Made by a program: the position numbers and the translations under genes | Shown here: positions 53,261-64,000 of the stretch, piece by piece | How positions within the stretch are numbered: position 1 is the stretch's first letter | Layout of the letters: each line of letters begins with the position of its first letter | NCBI GenBank assembly: GCA_024364735.1 | Contig: JAGFNQ010005186.1 | Location: 98,963 to 162,962 of the forward strand | Reading direction: 5' to 3' | Source: Boesenbergia rotunda | Lineage: Eukaryota > Streptophyta > Magnoliopsida > Zingiberales > Zingiberaceae | DNA: 64,000 nucleotides | Notes under the pieces: generated by a model | Databases searched by the model: none | What the model saw: only the letters and a program-made list of their open reading frames with translations | What the model was told of the DNA's origin: nothing

Positions 53261-54719
53261 CTATAACGACCCACCTTCTGATACTAAGCGTTAAGGCGGA
53301 TCGCTACTAACTGGCTGACTGATTTCTGATTTCTGGATGCTAAACCAACTGGGAGAATTTAAAATAAAATTGCTATTTACTGAACTAACAATTCATAACT
53401 TAAACATGCTGCTGTAAATCATAAACCTGTGGAAAGTTAATTGCTAAATCATTCGTGCAAAACTGAAATCGAAGCACCCAAGAGTTTAAACCCTTGTTTC
53501 CTGGTCCCAGTCGACTGCCCCAGTCGACCAGTCGATTATGCACTCGACGAAACCTTCTATGCCGTTTTTCTACCGGTCCCAGTCGACTGGTGGCTGTCGC
53601 AGTCGACTGGCAACTCTGAAATCTGAATTTCCAGATTTCAGAAACGTGCCAAAGTCAATCTACTCTGTACCAAAAATACTACAAACTCAAATTTAAGCAT
53701 ACTAACAGGTATACAATGATTTTAGGCCATATTCTACATGTTTTCATGACATTAAGGCATACTTCAACCATTTCTAAGCATGAAATTAGAAACATAAACT
53801 TTGTATCAACTTGCTACTAAAGCTAACCATCATTTCTATCTAGATGCATCAATAGTAGCACTATAATATCAGAAATGGTTCTATAGTCATAGATCATGCA
53901 TTTTACTACTAGTTAACATGCACTTGAAATGTATCATTCAACATATCACATGTAGAAGCTAGGCATGGTATGATTGCGGAATATCAACTCATGATACATA
54001 ATCTCATACTAAAATTCTCGCAAGGCTCATATCAAGAGTAATGCTAACAACATGACAAAGGTACTTAAGATGCGGAAAATGATAAACATGTCAAAGAAAT
54101 TAATTCATTTAACATTCTTCATAATGCGTCCTCATAATGCAAGTTCCCAAGGTTCTTTAATTCCAAGTTCCACCATAACACACTCCACATCATCCCTGCC
54201 GCTTCCGCTACTCCATTTTTCCTTTGTCCTTATCTGCAGTATAAGGAAAAATGAAATTATAAGCATAAAGCTTAGTAAGTACCATCCTACTCACAAACCA
54301 TGCATATATCGAAAATCATGCTTCTGAAAACACATGTAAGAAAACATATCATGCTTGTCATTTATTCTTACTGAAACATATAATCTAAACAGATAGCATG
54401 GCATACTCATCATACTAAGCACATGAACTAAATCATACTCTTATAACTAAATTCACACGGCATACATAGAATCTCACTGAACTAAGCAGGATCTTAAAAC
54501 TGTTTTCACTTAAAGCTATTACTGAACTTTTGAAACTTATACATATAGTAAGTGAAAATACAAATCATGCTGCTGTGGGTCCGGCAATGTACTGCTAATG
54601 CGCGCATCCCTAAATAGATCCAAGGTAGCTAATCCCGAACCCATTAGGGTACTACTAGGCAATCTAGGAGCCCACCCATGAACGAACTAGAGTCCAAGCA
54701 CCTGCCATAAAAAGTAAAA
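53261..54719 (-). mobile_element. H2 LTR
   Basis: About 1.46 kb, AT-rich, no gene. Four CAGTCGAC-type motifs lie at 53508-53609. About 54570-54719 is a distinct block with TAATCCCGAACCCATTAGGG. Its outer boundary is taken as the start of element E and was not seen independently. Confidence 0.62.
53508..53609. promoter_or_regulatory. CAGTCGACTG dyads in a gypsy LTR
   Basis: Perfect CAGTCGACTG at 53508-53517, 53580-53589 and 53600-53609, and CAGTCGACCA at 53521-53530. The first is followed by CCCCAGTCGACC. This is the same core as in element B's LTR and internal promoter. Confidence 0.65.
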
Positions 54720-54822
54720 TGTTGGTGCAGAAAGCACCCAAATCGAACCTGAGTTTTGATAATGGCTACAGGGCTCAAAAGTTAAGTCTTACTTGTTATC
54801 TAACATGCTACTCTAGTGTGCA

Positions 54823-55110
54823 GGGTAAAAAGTCCTAGCGAAGGACTGCTAGGCACTGGCGAAGGAATGCCAGGGTAAAAAGTCCTAGCGAAGGACTGCT
54901 AGGCACTGGCGAATGAATGCCAGGTCACAAAGCCCTAGCGAAGGACTGCTAGGCACTGGCGAAGGAATGCCAGGGTACTGAAGCCCTAGCGAAGGACTGC
55001 TAGGCGCCAGGCGAAGGACAGCTTGGGTCTGAAGACCTAGCGAAGGACAGCTAGGCACCGGGCGAAGGATAGCTTGGTATCCAAGACCTGGCGAAGGACC
55101 GCTAGGCAAA
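54823..55110. repeat. LTR minisatellite of element E
   Basis: Units of the kind CTAGCGAAGGACTGCTAGGC, ACTGGCGAAGGAATGCCAGG, about 58 bases per pair, five or more copies. It is homologous in reverse to the array of element A. The long minus-strand open frame across it is an artefact. Confidence 0.82.
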
Positions 55111-55456
55111 AGTCCAACCAGAGGAGCGGTTGGCGTCAGGTACATTCTCCCGAGAGGAGTAGGTGAGGACGCGTTCCCTGTCGAGGGAACAGTAGGCGTC
55201 GGTTCGACCTAGGGTTCCATTTTGGAGACCCAAAGTCAGAACCAAGACAGCTAAGGCTGTATAAAACTAACAACTTACTGCTTTATGTTGTTTTCAGACT
55301 AACCCTGGATGCAGGACCAAAGAAACGAGTGTCTGCAGCTCAGAGATCCTCAAAGGAGTGAGGCAGCAGCTGAGTAGGGCGCCCTGAGTATCCCGGGCGC
55401 CCCCAAGGTGAACATGAAACAAATGAAGCAAAAGGAGCTTCGGATGAATACTGGTC

Positions 55457-55549
55457 GGGGCGCCCCCAGCAGCCAGGGCGCCCCCAGCGCCCAGGGCGCC
55501 CCCAGCCACCAGGGCGCCCCCAGCCACCAGGGCACCCCGCACCTGAAGT
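55457..55549. repeat. 18-bp GGGCGCCCCCAGC repeats in E 5' LTR
   Basis: Five units GGGCGCCCCCAGCnnCCA (the last reads GGGCACCCC). The 3' LTR has four at 63894-63962. Each contains the GGGCGCCC palindrome. Confidence 0.82.
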
Positions 55550-55689
55550 TAGCGATGAGGATAAGCCTCATCCAGCCGATACTCCCGCTGAAAAGGTCAT
55601 CTAGGGCACCCTCAGCTTCCCGAGCGCCCCCGTTAAGGACTTATCCCGATTTTGAAGGGATAACTCACTGATTGCGAAGTGAGTGGATC

Positions 55690-55744
55690 ACAGGCCACGT
55701 GGAGGGCGCCCCCTGCCCTAAGGCGCCCTCAGAACCCTATAAAA
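55690..55744 (+). promoter_or_regulatory. LTR promoter of element E
   Basis: TATAAAA at 55738-55744, with GGGCGCCCCC and AAGGCGCCCTC within 40 bases upstream. Same layout as in element A. Confidence 0.7.
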
Positions 55745-56160
55745 GGCCCTCGACCCCTCAAGCTTCAAAGCAACTTCTTCCAACGCTGTTACGTTCTTCT
55801 GCTCCTGTGCTCCGCCCCAGAAACCTTCCAACTCGACACGAAAGCGCCGACGACGTCCCTCTACTCCGAGAAACATCCGATATCGGACGTCGATAACGAA
55901 GAACTGATTTTTCATTTCTGTTATACTATTACTGTACTACAATTGTAAACTTTTGTAAGAATCTTTGCGCGATTATAGAATTGCCCTCAGTAAACGGTCA
56001 ACGACCATGGGCCTTGGAGTAGGAGTCGACCCAGGCTCCGAACCAAGTAAAATCATCTGTGTTTGCGTTTGTGTTTTCCGCTGCGTACTTGCTCTAACTC
56101 TCTTCTGAAAATTTTTCACTATATTCACCCCCCCTCTATCGTTTCTCTCGATCCAACAAG

Positions 56161-56172
56161 TGGTATCAGAGC
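56161..56172 (+). other. Primer binding site of element E
   Basis: TGGTATCAGAGC, complementary to initiator Met-tRNA, two bases after the LTR. Confidence 0.94.
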
Positions 56173-56400
56173 GGGGAAGTTCAAATTTGGTGCAACCACC
56201 AGTTTGAGATTTTTTTTCGAATTTATTCTTATTTTTTTCGTTCGAATTTTTTCTAATATATTCTTCGTTCGAATTTCCTCTTGTTAATCGAGGTTGGTGC
56301 AACACCCCTCGATATTTTATTTTCCTTATCCAGCACTACTAATCCAAGACCAAGTCTTGGGACAAAGTTTGTTTCTTAGTTTTTTTCGGTACAATCCCTA

Positions 56401-57980
56401 ATGGCCATGCAAGAAGGATTCAGCACCGCCAGACCTCCACTTTTCAGTGGAGAAGACTTTTCCTACTGTAAAAGTCGAATGGAGGTCCACCTGAAAACTC
56501 AGGTGGACATGTGGATAATCATCTAGTCCGGACTGGAGATTCCGAAGAACGCTGAAGGAGTACCGTAAACCTACTCAGAATGGGACAACGCTCTGAAGCG
56601 CAAAATTGAAGCCGATGCAAAGGCGACTCAGACCCTACAACGCGGTTTAACAAAAGAGGAACTGAACCGGGTGGGCCCTTTCAACAGTGCCAAGGAGCTG
56701 TGGGGGAAACTGATCGATGCATGAAGGAACATCAGACACTAGGATCAGTAAGAGAGATCTGCTCCTAAACAAGCTGTATACCATCAAAATGACCGACAAC
56801 GAAATGACAGCGCAGCTTCACGCCCGAATCCAAGAACTAATGAATGGTCTACACACTATTGGTCACAAGGTCGAAAACCGTGACTTAATAAGGTACGCAC
56901 TAAATGCTTTCCCAAGAAACACTTTGTGGGCATCTATGGTAGATGCATACAAAGTTTCAAGGGATCTTTCAAAAATAAAGTTAGATGAACTTTTTTCTGA
57001 ACTAGAATTACACGAACAGACTAACTGCAATATGGCCGAGAAAAGTATTGCCTTTATTGCAGGAAAAACTGGAAGAACAACAAAGAAGAAGCCTCAACCT
57101 GAACTTGAGTCTAACTCAGACTCAGACTCAGAAGACGAAGAAGGAGATCGACCTGAGCTGGTCCGACTGGCCCGAAGCAACTATAAAAAATTGAAGAACC
57201 AAACCAACAGACGGAAAACAAGCCGAAGAAAGGATGAACCAGCTGAACCCGCAAGTGACAAAAACAAGCCCAACGTGGCCTGCTACGAGCGTAAGAAGAA
57301 GGGTCACTACAAGACGGAGTGTCCTAACCTAAAGGAGACCAAGAAGACAAGAAGAAAGAAAACACTCCAAACAACCTGGGACGAATCTTCCTCAGAGGAA
57401 GAAGAAGAGGCACCCCAGTCAAACCTACTAGCCCTGACCACCTCAGAAGAAGTCGAGACTGAGTCAGAATCAGAACAGGACGACGGCAGACTGACCTTTT
57501 CAGAGGACGGAGAAATCAAGGTAAGTGGTTTCAAAAAAAGTCAATTAAATGAACTTATTTCGTATCTTTCTCGAGATTTGGCGAAAGCCAAACTCCGAAT
57601 CGAATCCCTCCGACAGGAAGTAAAACTCCTGAAAGAGGGAGCTAACTCTAAACCCTTAACCGAGAAAGTTCAAGAAGGAACTCCTACTCAAGTTGAAAAA
57701 CTTGAGAAAGAGAACTCCTCCCTGAAAACTCAGGTTAAGGATCTTAGACCTGCCTTAGAACGATTCACTTCTGGTTCCAAGGGTCTTGACATGATTCTTG
57801 GAAAACAGAAGTCCGTTCTTAATCGATATGGACTAGGCTATAGAACCAAATCTAGGCAAAGATCCTATTATGCTGTACTGAACCAATCCAGACCTAAAGT
57901 TCAGGCTGGGTACCTAAACTGTACCTAAACAAACCAACTGGACCAAATCAGTATTGGATCCCCAAGGACAAGATTCACAT
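56401..57980 (+). pseudogene. gag: Gag of element E, degenerate
   Basis: Starts M-A-M-Q-E-G-F-S-T at 56401, as in element A. In-frame stops occur near 56524 and 56566. A small deletion at about 56715 shifts the frame before H-E-G-T-S-D-T-R. UBN2 motifs (DLLLNKLYTIKM, WASMVDAYKVSRDL) follow. The zinc knuckle reads CYERKKKGHYKTEC: the second Cys is replaced by Arg. A coiled coil and G-S-K-G-L-D-M-I-L-G-K come next. Another frameshift near 57920 precedes the W-I-P-K-D end. Confidence 0.87.
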
Positions 57981-58723
57981 CTTGCCTAACCATTACCGTG
58001 GCTTTAGTCCAGGGGGAGCCAAATTAAAAACTATATTTATTGTTAAATAGAATTTAATTCTTGCAAATTGCTTGTTTGATTGTTTATTTAATTTCTGCAA
58101 TTTACCATGCTTAGACTTAGGAATGGTTAGTTTAAGGACTGAACAAACTTAACTGAAGCTTGACAACATAGTATTGGGTGGAGGTGAGATGATAGTACAT
58201 TAGGGAAACCAATTCTAATAAGATCAAGTTTACTTGGTCTCTTTAGACTGGTGAAACTAACCGAAGCTACCGATCCGAAACCCAAACTAGTTAGACCAGA
58301 ATTTTTCAAAGATTAATTTTGAAAATGAAATTTCATTAAACGGCTTTGTCAAGGAAAGGGTTGATGATCCAATAAGGCTACGGCCAAAGAAGGCCTTGTG
58401 CCTCGCCAAGACCTGAAAGCCAATTTTTGAATTTCAAATTCAAATTATTTTTTGTAAAATTTGAATCTAACACAAACTTTCAGTTAATTAGAGACTCAAA
58501 CATTTTTCAAATTAAAATCAACTATTTTCAAAATCAATTAAGTTTTTCAAAATGAATCACAAAATAATTTTATCAAAACCTGTCTCACAAAACCTATAAG
58601 GTTAACGTGACTGAAAACCCTAGATTTAGGTGAGACAGACTAGGCAGTGAAAATCAATTTAAGCTATTCCTGACTCTAATTGGATCCAAATCAACAAAAC
58701 TCTTTGTGTAGGAACATAAAGAT
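57981..58723 (+). other. Gag-pol spacer of element E
   Basis: About 740 bases without a supported ORF: CCAGGGGGAGCC block, then AT-rich sequence with GTTAACGTGACTG. It matches element A 4420-3781 in reverse. In an intact element part of this may encode the Gag-Pol junction. Confidence 0.65.
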
Positions 58724-61700
58724 TTGGACCAATGGATGTTGGATAGCGGTTGCTCCAGACACATGACTGGAGATAAATTGAAATTCACCAAACTCAAGTT
58801 CAAGAACCTAGGCTCAGTGGCATTTGGCAACAATGCTACACTCAAGGTAATTGGGTCAGGTAATATTGAACTTAAATCTGACTTTGTTATTAAGAAAGTT
58901 CTGTTGGTTGAAAACTTCAATTTTAACTTGCTCAACATAAGTCAGTTATGTGATTCTGGTTATATAGTCACCTTCAACAATTCAAACTACCTAATTAGAA
59001 ACGTACAAGACTCAGAAATCATGCTTAAGGGCACTAGGAAAAATAATGTTTACACTATAAACCTTCCCCTTGTACCCAAATGTATGTTAACTCAGATAGA
59101 ACAATCAAACCTCTGGCATAGGAGACTAGGTCATACTAACCTAAGAACTATTTCAAAAATCACCCAACTTGGACTAATTAAAGGTATACCGAAAATTAAA
59201 AAACATGAAAACTTAATATGTGAATCATTTAATCAAGGTAAACAAACCAGGTCTAGTCACACACTAATCCAATCCGATCAAACTCAAACCACACTTGAGC
59301 TCCTAAGCGGAAACCGGTACTACTTAGTAATAGTTGATGATTACTCTAGATTTACCTGGGTTAGGTTTCTAAAGACCAAAGATGAAACCCTAAACATTTT
59401 TAATGACTTTTGTAAGTTAATTGAAAACCAAAACGATACTAAGATTAAAAGACTTAGGAGTGACCACGGGGGGAGAGTTTGAAAATCAACGGTTCGAGGA
59501 ATTCTGTAAGGTAAATGGGTACAAACATGAATTTTCATGTCCTAGAACCCCCCAGCAAAATGGGATAGTTGAAAGAAGAAATAGAACCCTACAGGAAGCC
59601 GCTAGGGCTATGCTCAACGAATTCAAACTGATCAATCAATATTGGGCAGAAGCAGTTAGTACGGCTTGTTACATTCAAAATAAGGTCCTGATTAACAAGC
59701 GACACAACAAAACATCTTATGAGTTATATTATCATAGACTTCCAAATCTACACTACCTAAGGGTCTTTGGATGTAAAGTCCATATCCTAAACACCAAAGA
59801 CTATTTAGGGAAATTTCAGTCCAAGTCAACCCCAGGCATCTTCCTAGGATACTCAACCACAAGTAGAGCTTATAGGGTTTACAATAAACAAACTAAGAAA
59901 ATTGAAGAAACAACAAACTTAATATTTGATGAAGAAATCAACTCAGCATCTAATAATCCAGACCTAACTTCATCAAATTCTGATCAAGAGAATAATGAAC
60001 AAACTGTTGAACCTTTAATTGAACCCTTAAACGAACTAACTATTGAACCAACTACTGAGTCAAATCAACCAACTATTAACCCAACAATTGAACCAGCTCA
60101 AAGAGATGAATCAAATTGTGAACCAAACCGACCAGTCGGACCTGAGGCTGAACCAAGTTCTAGAAGAACCAAGAAACCCAGACTCAGTCACCCAACCGAC
60201 CAAATTGTGGGTGATCCAACTCTAGGAGTCAGGACTAGATCCTCCTATAGAAACCTTAGTCAAATAGCTATGATATCAAAAATAGAACCCAAAACTATAG
60301 ATGAAGCCCTACCTGACCCTGATTGGATCATAGCTATGCAAGAAGAATTAGCCCAATTTGAGAGGAACCAAGTCTGGAAACTAGTGCCTAAACCTGAAGG
60401 TAAATCCATCATTGACACTAAGTGGGTCTTTAGGAATAAGCTAAATGATCAAGGAGAAATAGTTAGAAATAAAGCCCGCTTAGTAGCGAAGGGATTCAGC
60501 CAAGTAGAGGGATTAGATTACGATGAAACATATGCCCCAGTAGCTAGACTTGAGTCCATCAGAATGTTGTTAGCCTTTGCATCCCATAAAGGATTTAAGC
60601 TATATCAAATGGATGTAAAGTCAGCTTTCCTAAATGGATTCATTAAAGAAGAAGTTTTTGTAGAACAACCCCCTGGGTTTGAGGACTTAGAAAAATCTGA
60701 CCATGTTTACAAACTAACTAAAGCACTATATGGACTAAAACAAGCACCTAGGGCCTGGTATGAACGTTTATCAACTTACTTAATCTCTAAAGAATTTAAA
60801 CAAGGACAAATTTACTCAACCCTATTTATTAAAACCCTAGGAAAAGATATATTTATTGCCCAAATTTACGTAGATGACATAATCTTTGGGTCCACCAACT
60901 CGAACTTTCTAAATGAATTTGTTAAAATAATGGAAAACGAATTTGAAATGGGCCTAGTTGGTGAACTTAACTTTTTCCTAGGCTTACAAATTAAACAAAC
61001 TAGGGATGGAAACTATGTCCATCAATCCAAATATGCTAAAGAATTAATAAAGAAATTCAAAATGGATAACTCTAAAAGTATAAGTACCCCCATGGCCCCA
61101 AATGTAAAAATAGATAGTGACCCTGATGGTAAACCAGTAGACCTTAAACTCTATAGGAGTATGATAGGTAGTCTACTGTACCTTACAGCCAGCAAACCTG
61201 ATATTCTTTTTGCTGTAGGGATGTGTGCTAGATACCAAACCTGTGCTAAGGAAACGCACTTAGCAGCCCTAAAAAGAATACTAAGATATGTTAAGGGCAC
61301 CCTAAATGTAGGGATTTGGTATCCTAGGACCTCAACCTTTGATTTGTCAGGATACTCAGATTCTGACTATGCTGGCTGCAAATTAGATAGAAAGAGCACA
61401 AGTGAAAGCTGCCAACTGTTAGGAAACAGTCTAGTAAGTTGGTGCAGCAGAAAGCAACACTGTGTAGCTCTATCCACAACTGAAGTTGAGTATGTGACCT
61501 TAGGAGAGTGTGTAGCACAACTTTTATGGATGATGCACACTCTTAAGGACTTCCAGCTCAACTACACTCAAACCCAAGTCTTCATTGACAACATAAGCTA
61601 AATCAATCTAGCCAAGAATCCAATTCAACATTCCAGGACTAAACACATAGAAGTTAAACACCATTTTGTAAGAGACCATGTAGCCAGGGGTGAAATAGTC

Positions 61701-61811
61701 CTTAAGCATGTAGACTCTAAATCTAACCTAGCTGACATTTTCACAAAACCCCTACCTGAGTCTGAGTTCAGCTCACTAAGAAGGCAGTTAGGATTGTGCT
61801 TAGTAGAATAG
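58724..61811 (+). pseudogene. pol: Pol of element E (PR-IN-RT-RH), near-complete but disrupted
   Basis: Protease active site W-M-L-D-S-G-C-S-R-H-M-T-G at the start; GAG-pre-integrase L-W-H-R-R-L-G-H. The integrase second Asp lies in V-D-D-Y-S-R-F and the Glu in N-G-I-V-E-R-R-N-R. The stretch that should carry H-x-D-L-F-G-P with the first Asp is deleted, and the zinc C-x-x-C has lost its second Cys (C-E-S-F). A frameshift near 59465 falls in the S-D-H-G-G motif. RT is intact by eye (K-A-R-L-V-A-K-G, A-F-L-N-G, Y-V-D-D). RNase H has Y-S-D-S-D-Y-A-G and S-T-T-E-V-E-Y, then TAA at 61599-61601. The frame continues to TAG at 61809-61811, with K-H-I-E-V-K-x-H-F and D-I-F-T-K-P-L. Confidence 0.93.
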
Positions 61812-63144
61812 GATAACTCTACTTTTCAGTTTTTTACCACTTTATTGACTTTTCATTTTCATACTACTTCACTCAACTTAAAATCAGTTTTGCTTTAAAA
61901 ATCGGCCTTTATTCAGTTTTGAAAAGCTTTAAAAATAAACTTTTTTCGACTTAGTTTTATTTTCAAAACTAGCCCTTTCAAAACTAGGGTTTTTTTTCGT
62001 AAATGGACTTAGCCTAGGCCCTAACCCTAGAACTGCATGCACCCATAGACTTAGAAGCCAGCATCTCACAAGCACCTTAGGATACTTTTGATTAATAACC
62101 TAGAATGGGTTGAGATGCTTAGGTCTTTGCCTTAATTCAAGATGCTTTAAGTTAGTGCATCTGCAGTAATTGAGGCACTAAATATAACTTATGCAGTAAT
62201 CAAGTTAAGTGTCAAGTTTAGAAAATCTAACTTGAACAGAACACTTAACTTGACTAACCCTAGCGAAAACTACTATTTATAACAGTTAGTAAGTAGCTAA
62301 TTGGGTTAGACAGGACCCTAAATGAAAAATTAAAACTAATTTGATTGAGGTCATATCTTGAATTGGTTCAGTACAAGCAAATTATGCAGTTTACTTTTTC
62401 TCTATTATGCAATCTGTATGTTTGCTATATTTCTTTATTTTTGATATATGGCAAAGGGGGAGAGATAGAAAAGGAGAGAGTTTATTAAAAAAAATATTCA
62501 ATTTTTTTTTCAAAATTCAAAATTCAAAACTCTATCCTTAATTCAAAAAGTCCTTAACCTTTCAAAATTCTTCTAACTCTAACCTTTCAAAATTCTTCTA
62601 ACTCTAAGCTTTCAAAATTCTTCTAACTTCTATGCTTTCAAAATTTTTTCTAACTTCTAGCTTTCAAAATCTTTCTAACTTCTAAGCTTTGAAAACCTTC
62701 TAAGTACTTTAGAAACTCAAGCTTTTTTTAAGTACTCAAGTTTTTCAAAAAACGTTCTAAGTGTTTGAAATCCTATTAAGTACTTTAAACTTAAAGTTTT
62801 CAAAATTATCTGAGTACTTTAAAACTTAAGGCTCCAAAAGTTCTCAAACTTAAGTTTTCAAAATTTTTAAAGTACTTAAGCTCTCAAAATTTCTCTAAGT
62901 ATTTAAACTTAAGTTTAATTTTTGTATAAATTTTCCAAAAGTACACAACCAAAATTATTTTTGGAAAATTTGACTCTAAAGTTTATGTTAAAAAGTGTAA
63001 GGAAAATCCATCTTTAGACTTAAAACTTATTTTCAAAAAACCCCATGAATTTTTGAAAAATCTAGGGGGAGATTCCTTTCAAGGGGAGGTAACTAAATCT
63101 GCTATGATTAACTTAACTTTTTGAATCAGGTTGCCATAAATCAA
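61812..63144 (+). other. Element E 3' non-coding region
   Basis: No env-like or other ORF. The conserved block CTTAGCCTAGGCCCTAACCC (about 62010) is shared with A. About 62510-62950 is a run of degenerate CTTTCAAAATTCTTCTAAC units. Extra PPT-like tracts lie at 62453-62466 (AAAGGGGGAGAGA), 63064-63073 (AGGGGGAGAT) and 63081-63090. Confidence 0.72.
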
Positions 63145-63156
63145 AAAGGGGGAGAT
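63145..63156 (+). other. Polypurine tract of element E
   Basis: AAAGGGGGAGAT directly before the 3' LTR. Confidence 0.82.
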
Positions 63157-64000
63157 TATTGGTGCAGAAAGCACCCAAGTCGAACCTGAGTTTTGATAAT
63201 GGCAACAGGGCTCAAAAGTTAAGTCTTACTTGTTATCTAACATGCTACTCTAGTGTGCAGGGTAAAAAGTCCTAGCGAAGGACTGCTAGGCACTGGCGAA
63301 GGAATGCCAGGGTAAAAAGTCCTAGCGAAGGACTGCTAGGCACTGGCGAAGGAATGCCAGGTCACAAAGCCCTAGCGAAGGACTGTCAGGCACTGGCGAA
63401 GGAATGCCAGGGTACTGAAGCCCTAGCGAAGGACTGCTAGGCGCCAGGCGAAGGACAGCTTGGGTCTGAAGACCTAGCAAAGGACAGCTAGGCACCGGGC
63501 GAAGGACAGCTTGGTATCCAAGACCTGGCGAAGGACCGCTAGGCAAAAGTCCAACCAGAGGAGCGGTTGGCATCAGGTACATTCTCCCGAGAGGAGTAGG
63601 TGAGGACGCGTTTCCCATCGAGGGAACAGTAGGCGTCGGTTCGACCTAGGGATCCATATTGGAGACCCAAAGTCAGAACCAAGACAGCTAAGGTTGTATA
63701 AAACTAACAACTTACTACTTTATGTTGTTTTCCGACTAACCCTGGATGCAGGACCAAAGGAACGAGTGTCTGCAGCTCAGAGAGCCTCAAAGGAGTGAGG
63801 CAGCAGCTGAGTAGGGCACCCTGAGTATCCCGGGCGCCCCCAAGGTGAACATGAAACAAATGAAGCAAAAGGAGCTTCGGCTGAATACTGGTCGGGGCGC
63901 CCCCAGTAGCCAGGGCGCCCCCAGCAGCCAGGGCGCCCCCAGCCACCAGGGCGCCCCGCACCTGAAGTCAGCGATGAGGATAAGCCTCATCCAGCCGATA
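63157..64000 (+). mobile_element. Element E 3' LTR, cut by window end
   Basis: Begins TATTGGTGCAGAAAGC (the 5' LTR has TGTTGG, so the first dinucleotide is mutated). It follows the 5' LTR through the minisatellite and four 18-bp repeats. Scattered substitutions separate the two LTRs. Confidence 0.9.

Larger units (their letters stand above)
52629..54719 (-). mobile_element. H2: Ty3/gypsy fragment, gag 5' part and LTR
   Basis: Minus strand: LTR (54719 to about 53261), primer site 53258-53247, and gag start to mid-gag at 52629. Its first 674 bases parallel H1 45349-46022 with scattered substitutions, so it is a different copy. Element E follows at 54720. Confidence 0.8.
54720..56158 (+). mobile_element. 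Element E 5' LTR
   Basis: 1439 bases, TGTTGGTGCAG... to ...GATCCAACA. It holds a minisatellite (54823-55110), GGGCGCCC repeats (55379-55740), TATA box and a U5 end with CACCCCCCCTCTATC. The 5-base flank is TAAAA (54715-54719); its partner is outside the window. Confidence 0.9.
54720..64000 (+). mobile_element. Element E: Sirevirus-like Ty1/copia element with pol, 3' end beyond the window
   Basis: 5' LTR 54720-56158, Met-tRNA primer site 56161-56172, gag, spacer, pol to 61811, 1.35-kb 3' region, PPT at 63145-63156 and 3' LTR from 63157. It is the pol-bearing relative of element A. It is degenerate (stops and frameshifts in gag and pol), so it is not autonomous itself. Confidence 0.9.

Noticed and set aside
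54885..55145. Pro/Leu-rich 86-codon minus frame (also 63322-63618)
   Set aside because: It translates the E LTR minisatellite.
61812..63144. Env-like gene downstream of pol in element E
   Set aside because: No open frame or membrane-protein signal; only repeats and PPT-like tracts.
1..64000. Host genes, tRNA, rRNA, CRISPR
   Set aside because: No frame without retroelement explanation, no cloverleaf or rRNA sequence recognised, and no short regularly spaced repeats with unique spacers. Primer sites only look like tRNA 3' ends.

Overview
This window is repeat-rich plant nuclear DNA: it is built almost entirely from LTR retrotransposons, nested, truncated and rearranged. The evidence for a flowering plant is the set of Ty1/copia Sirevirus-type, Ty1/copia gag-PR, Ty3/gypsy Del-like and Ty3/gypsy Tat-like protein signatures, the initiator-Met-tRNA and TGGCGCC primer sites, and plant-style AT-rich introns. 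The species cannot be told. I found no convincing host gene, tRNA, rRNA or CRISPR.

Layout. 1-7650 (-): element A, Sirevirus-like, with gag but with pol replaced by a cassette that has its own promoter, an intron and an accessory gene. 7651-8632: a ~112-bp tandem repeat. 8640-9326 (-): a Tat-like gypsy gag/protease remnant. 9327-15621 (+): element B, a second Sirevirus-like element, also without pol and carrying a homologous accessory gene. 15622-43697 (+): a head-to-tail array of large non-autonomous LTR elements (internal regions C1, C2 and D sharing LTRs), each with one long unrecognised ORF. The array is interrupted by a single N (32314) and a partial minus-strand copia element F (32315-37223). 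43712-46022 (-): gypsy fragment H1. 46023-52628 (+): rearranged copia fragments G1 and G2, split by a single N at 47814. 52629-54719 (-): gypsy fragment H2. 54720-64000 (+): element E, the pol-bearing relative of A, running off the end.

Most notable is the pair A and B. They are clearly different families, yet each keeps gag, lacks PR-IN-RT-RH, and carries in its place a homologous accessory protein gene. In both, the gene has a TATA box, an intron at or next to the start codon, and a family-specific dyad-symmetric motif directly upstream of TATA. The same dyad sits in the promoter of that element's own LTR (GGCGCC-type in A; CAGTCGACTG-type in B). Element E carries the same LTR family as A with pol still present, so E-like copies could supply pol in trans.

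The C/D array is the second system of interest. Its ORF has a Phe/Gln-rich N-terminus, a coiled coil, 27-residue acidic repeats and a triple W-(V/L)-L-x-L-(N/D)-R-L-x-P-P ending, with no gag or pol signature. A PPT-like motif is repeated three times per element, once inside the ORF. Almost every coding region has stops or frameshifts, so most copies are probably inactive.
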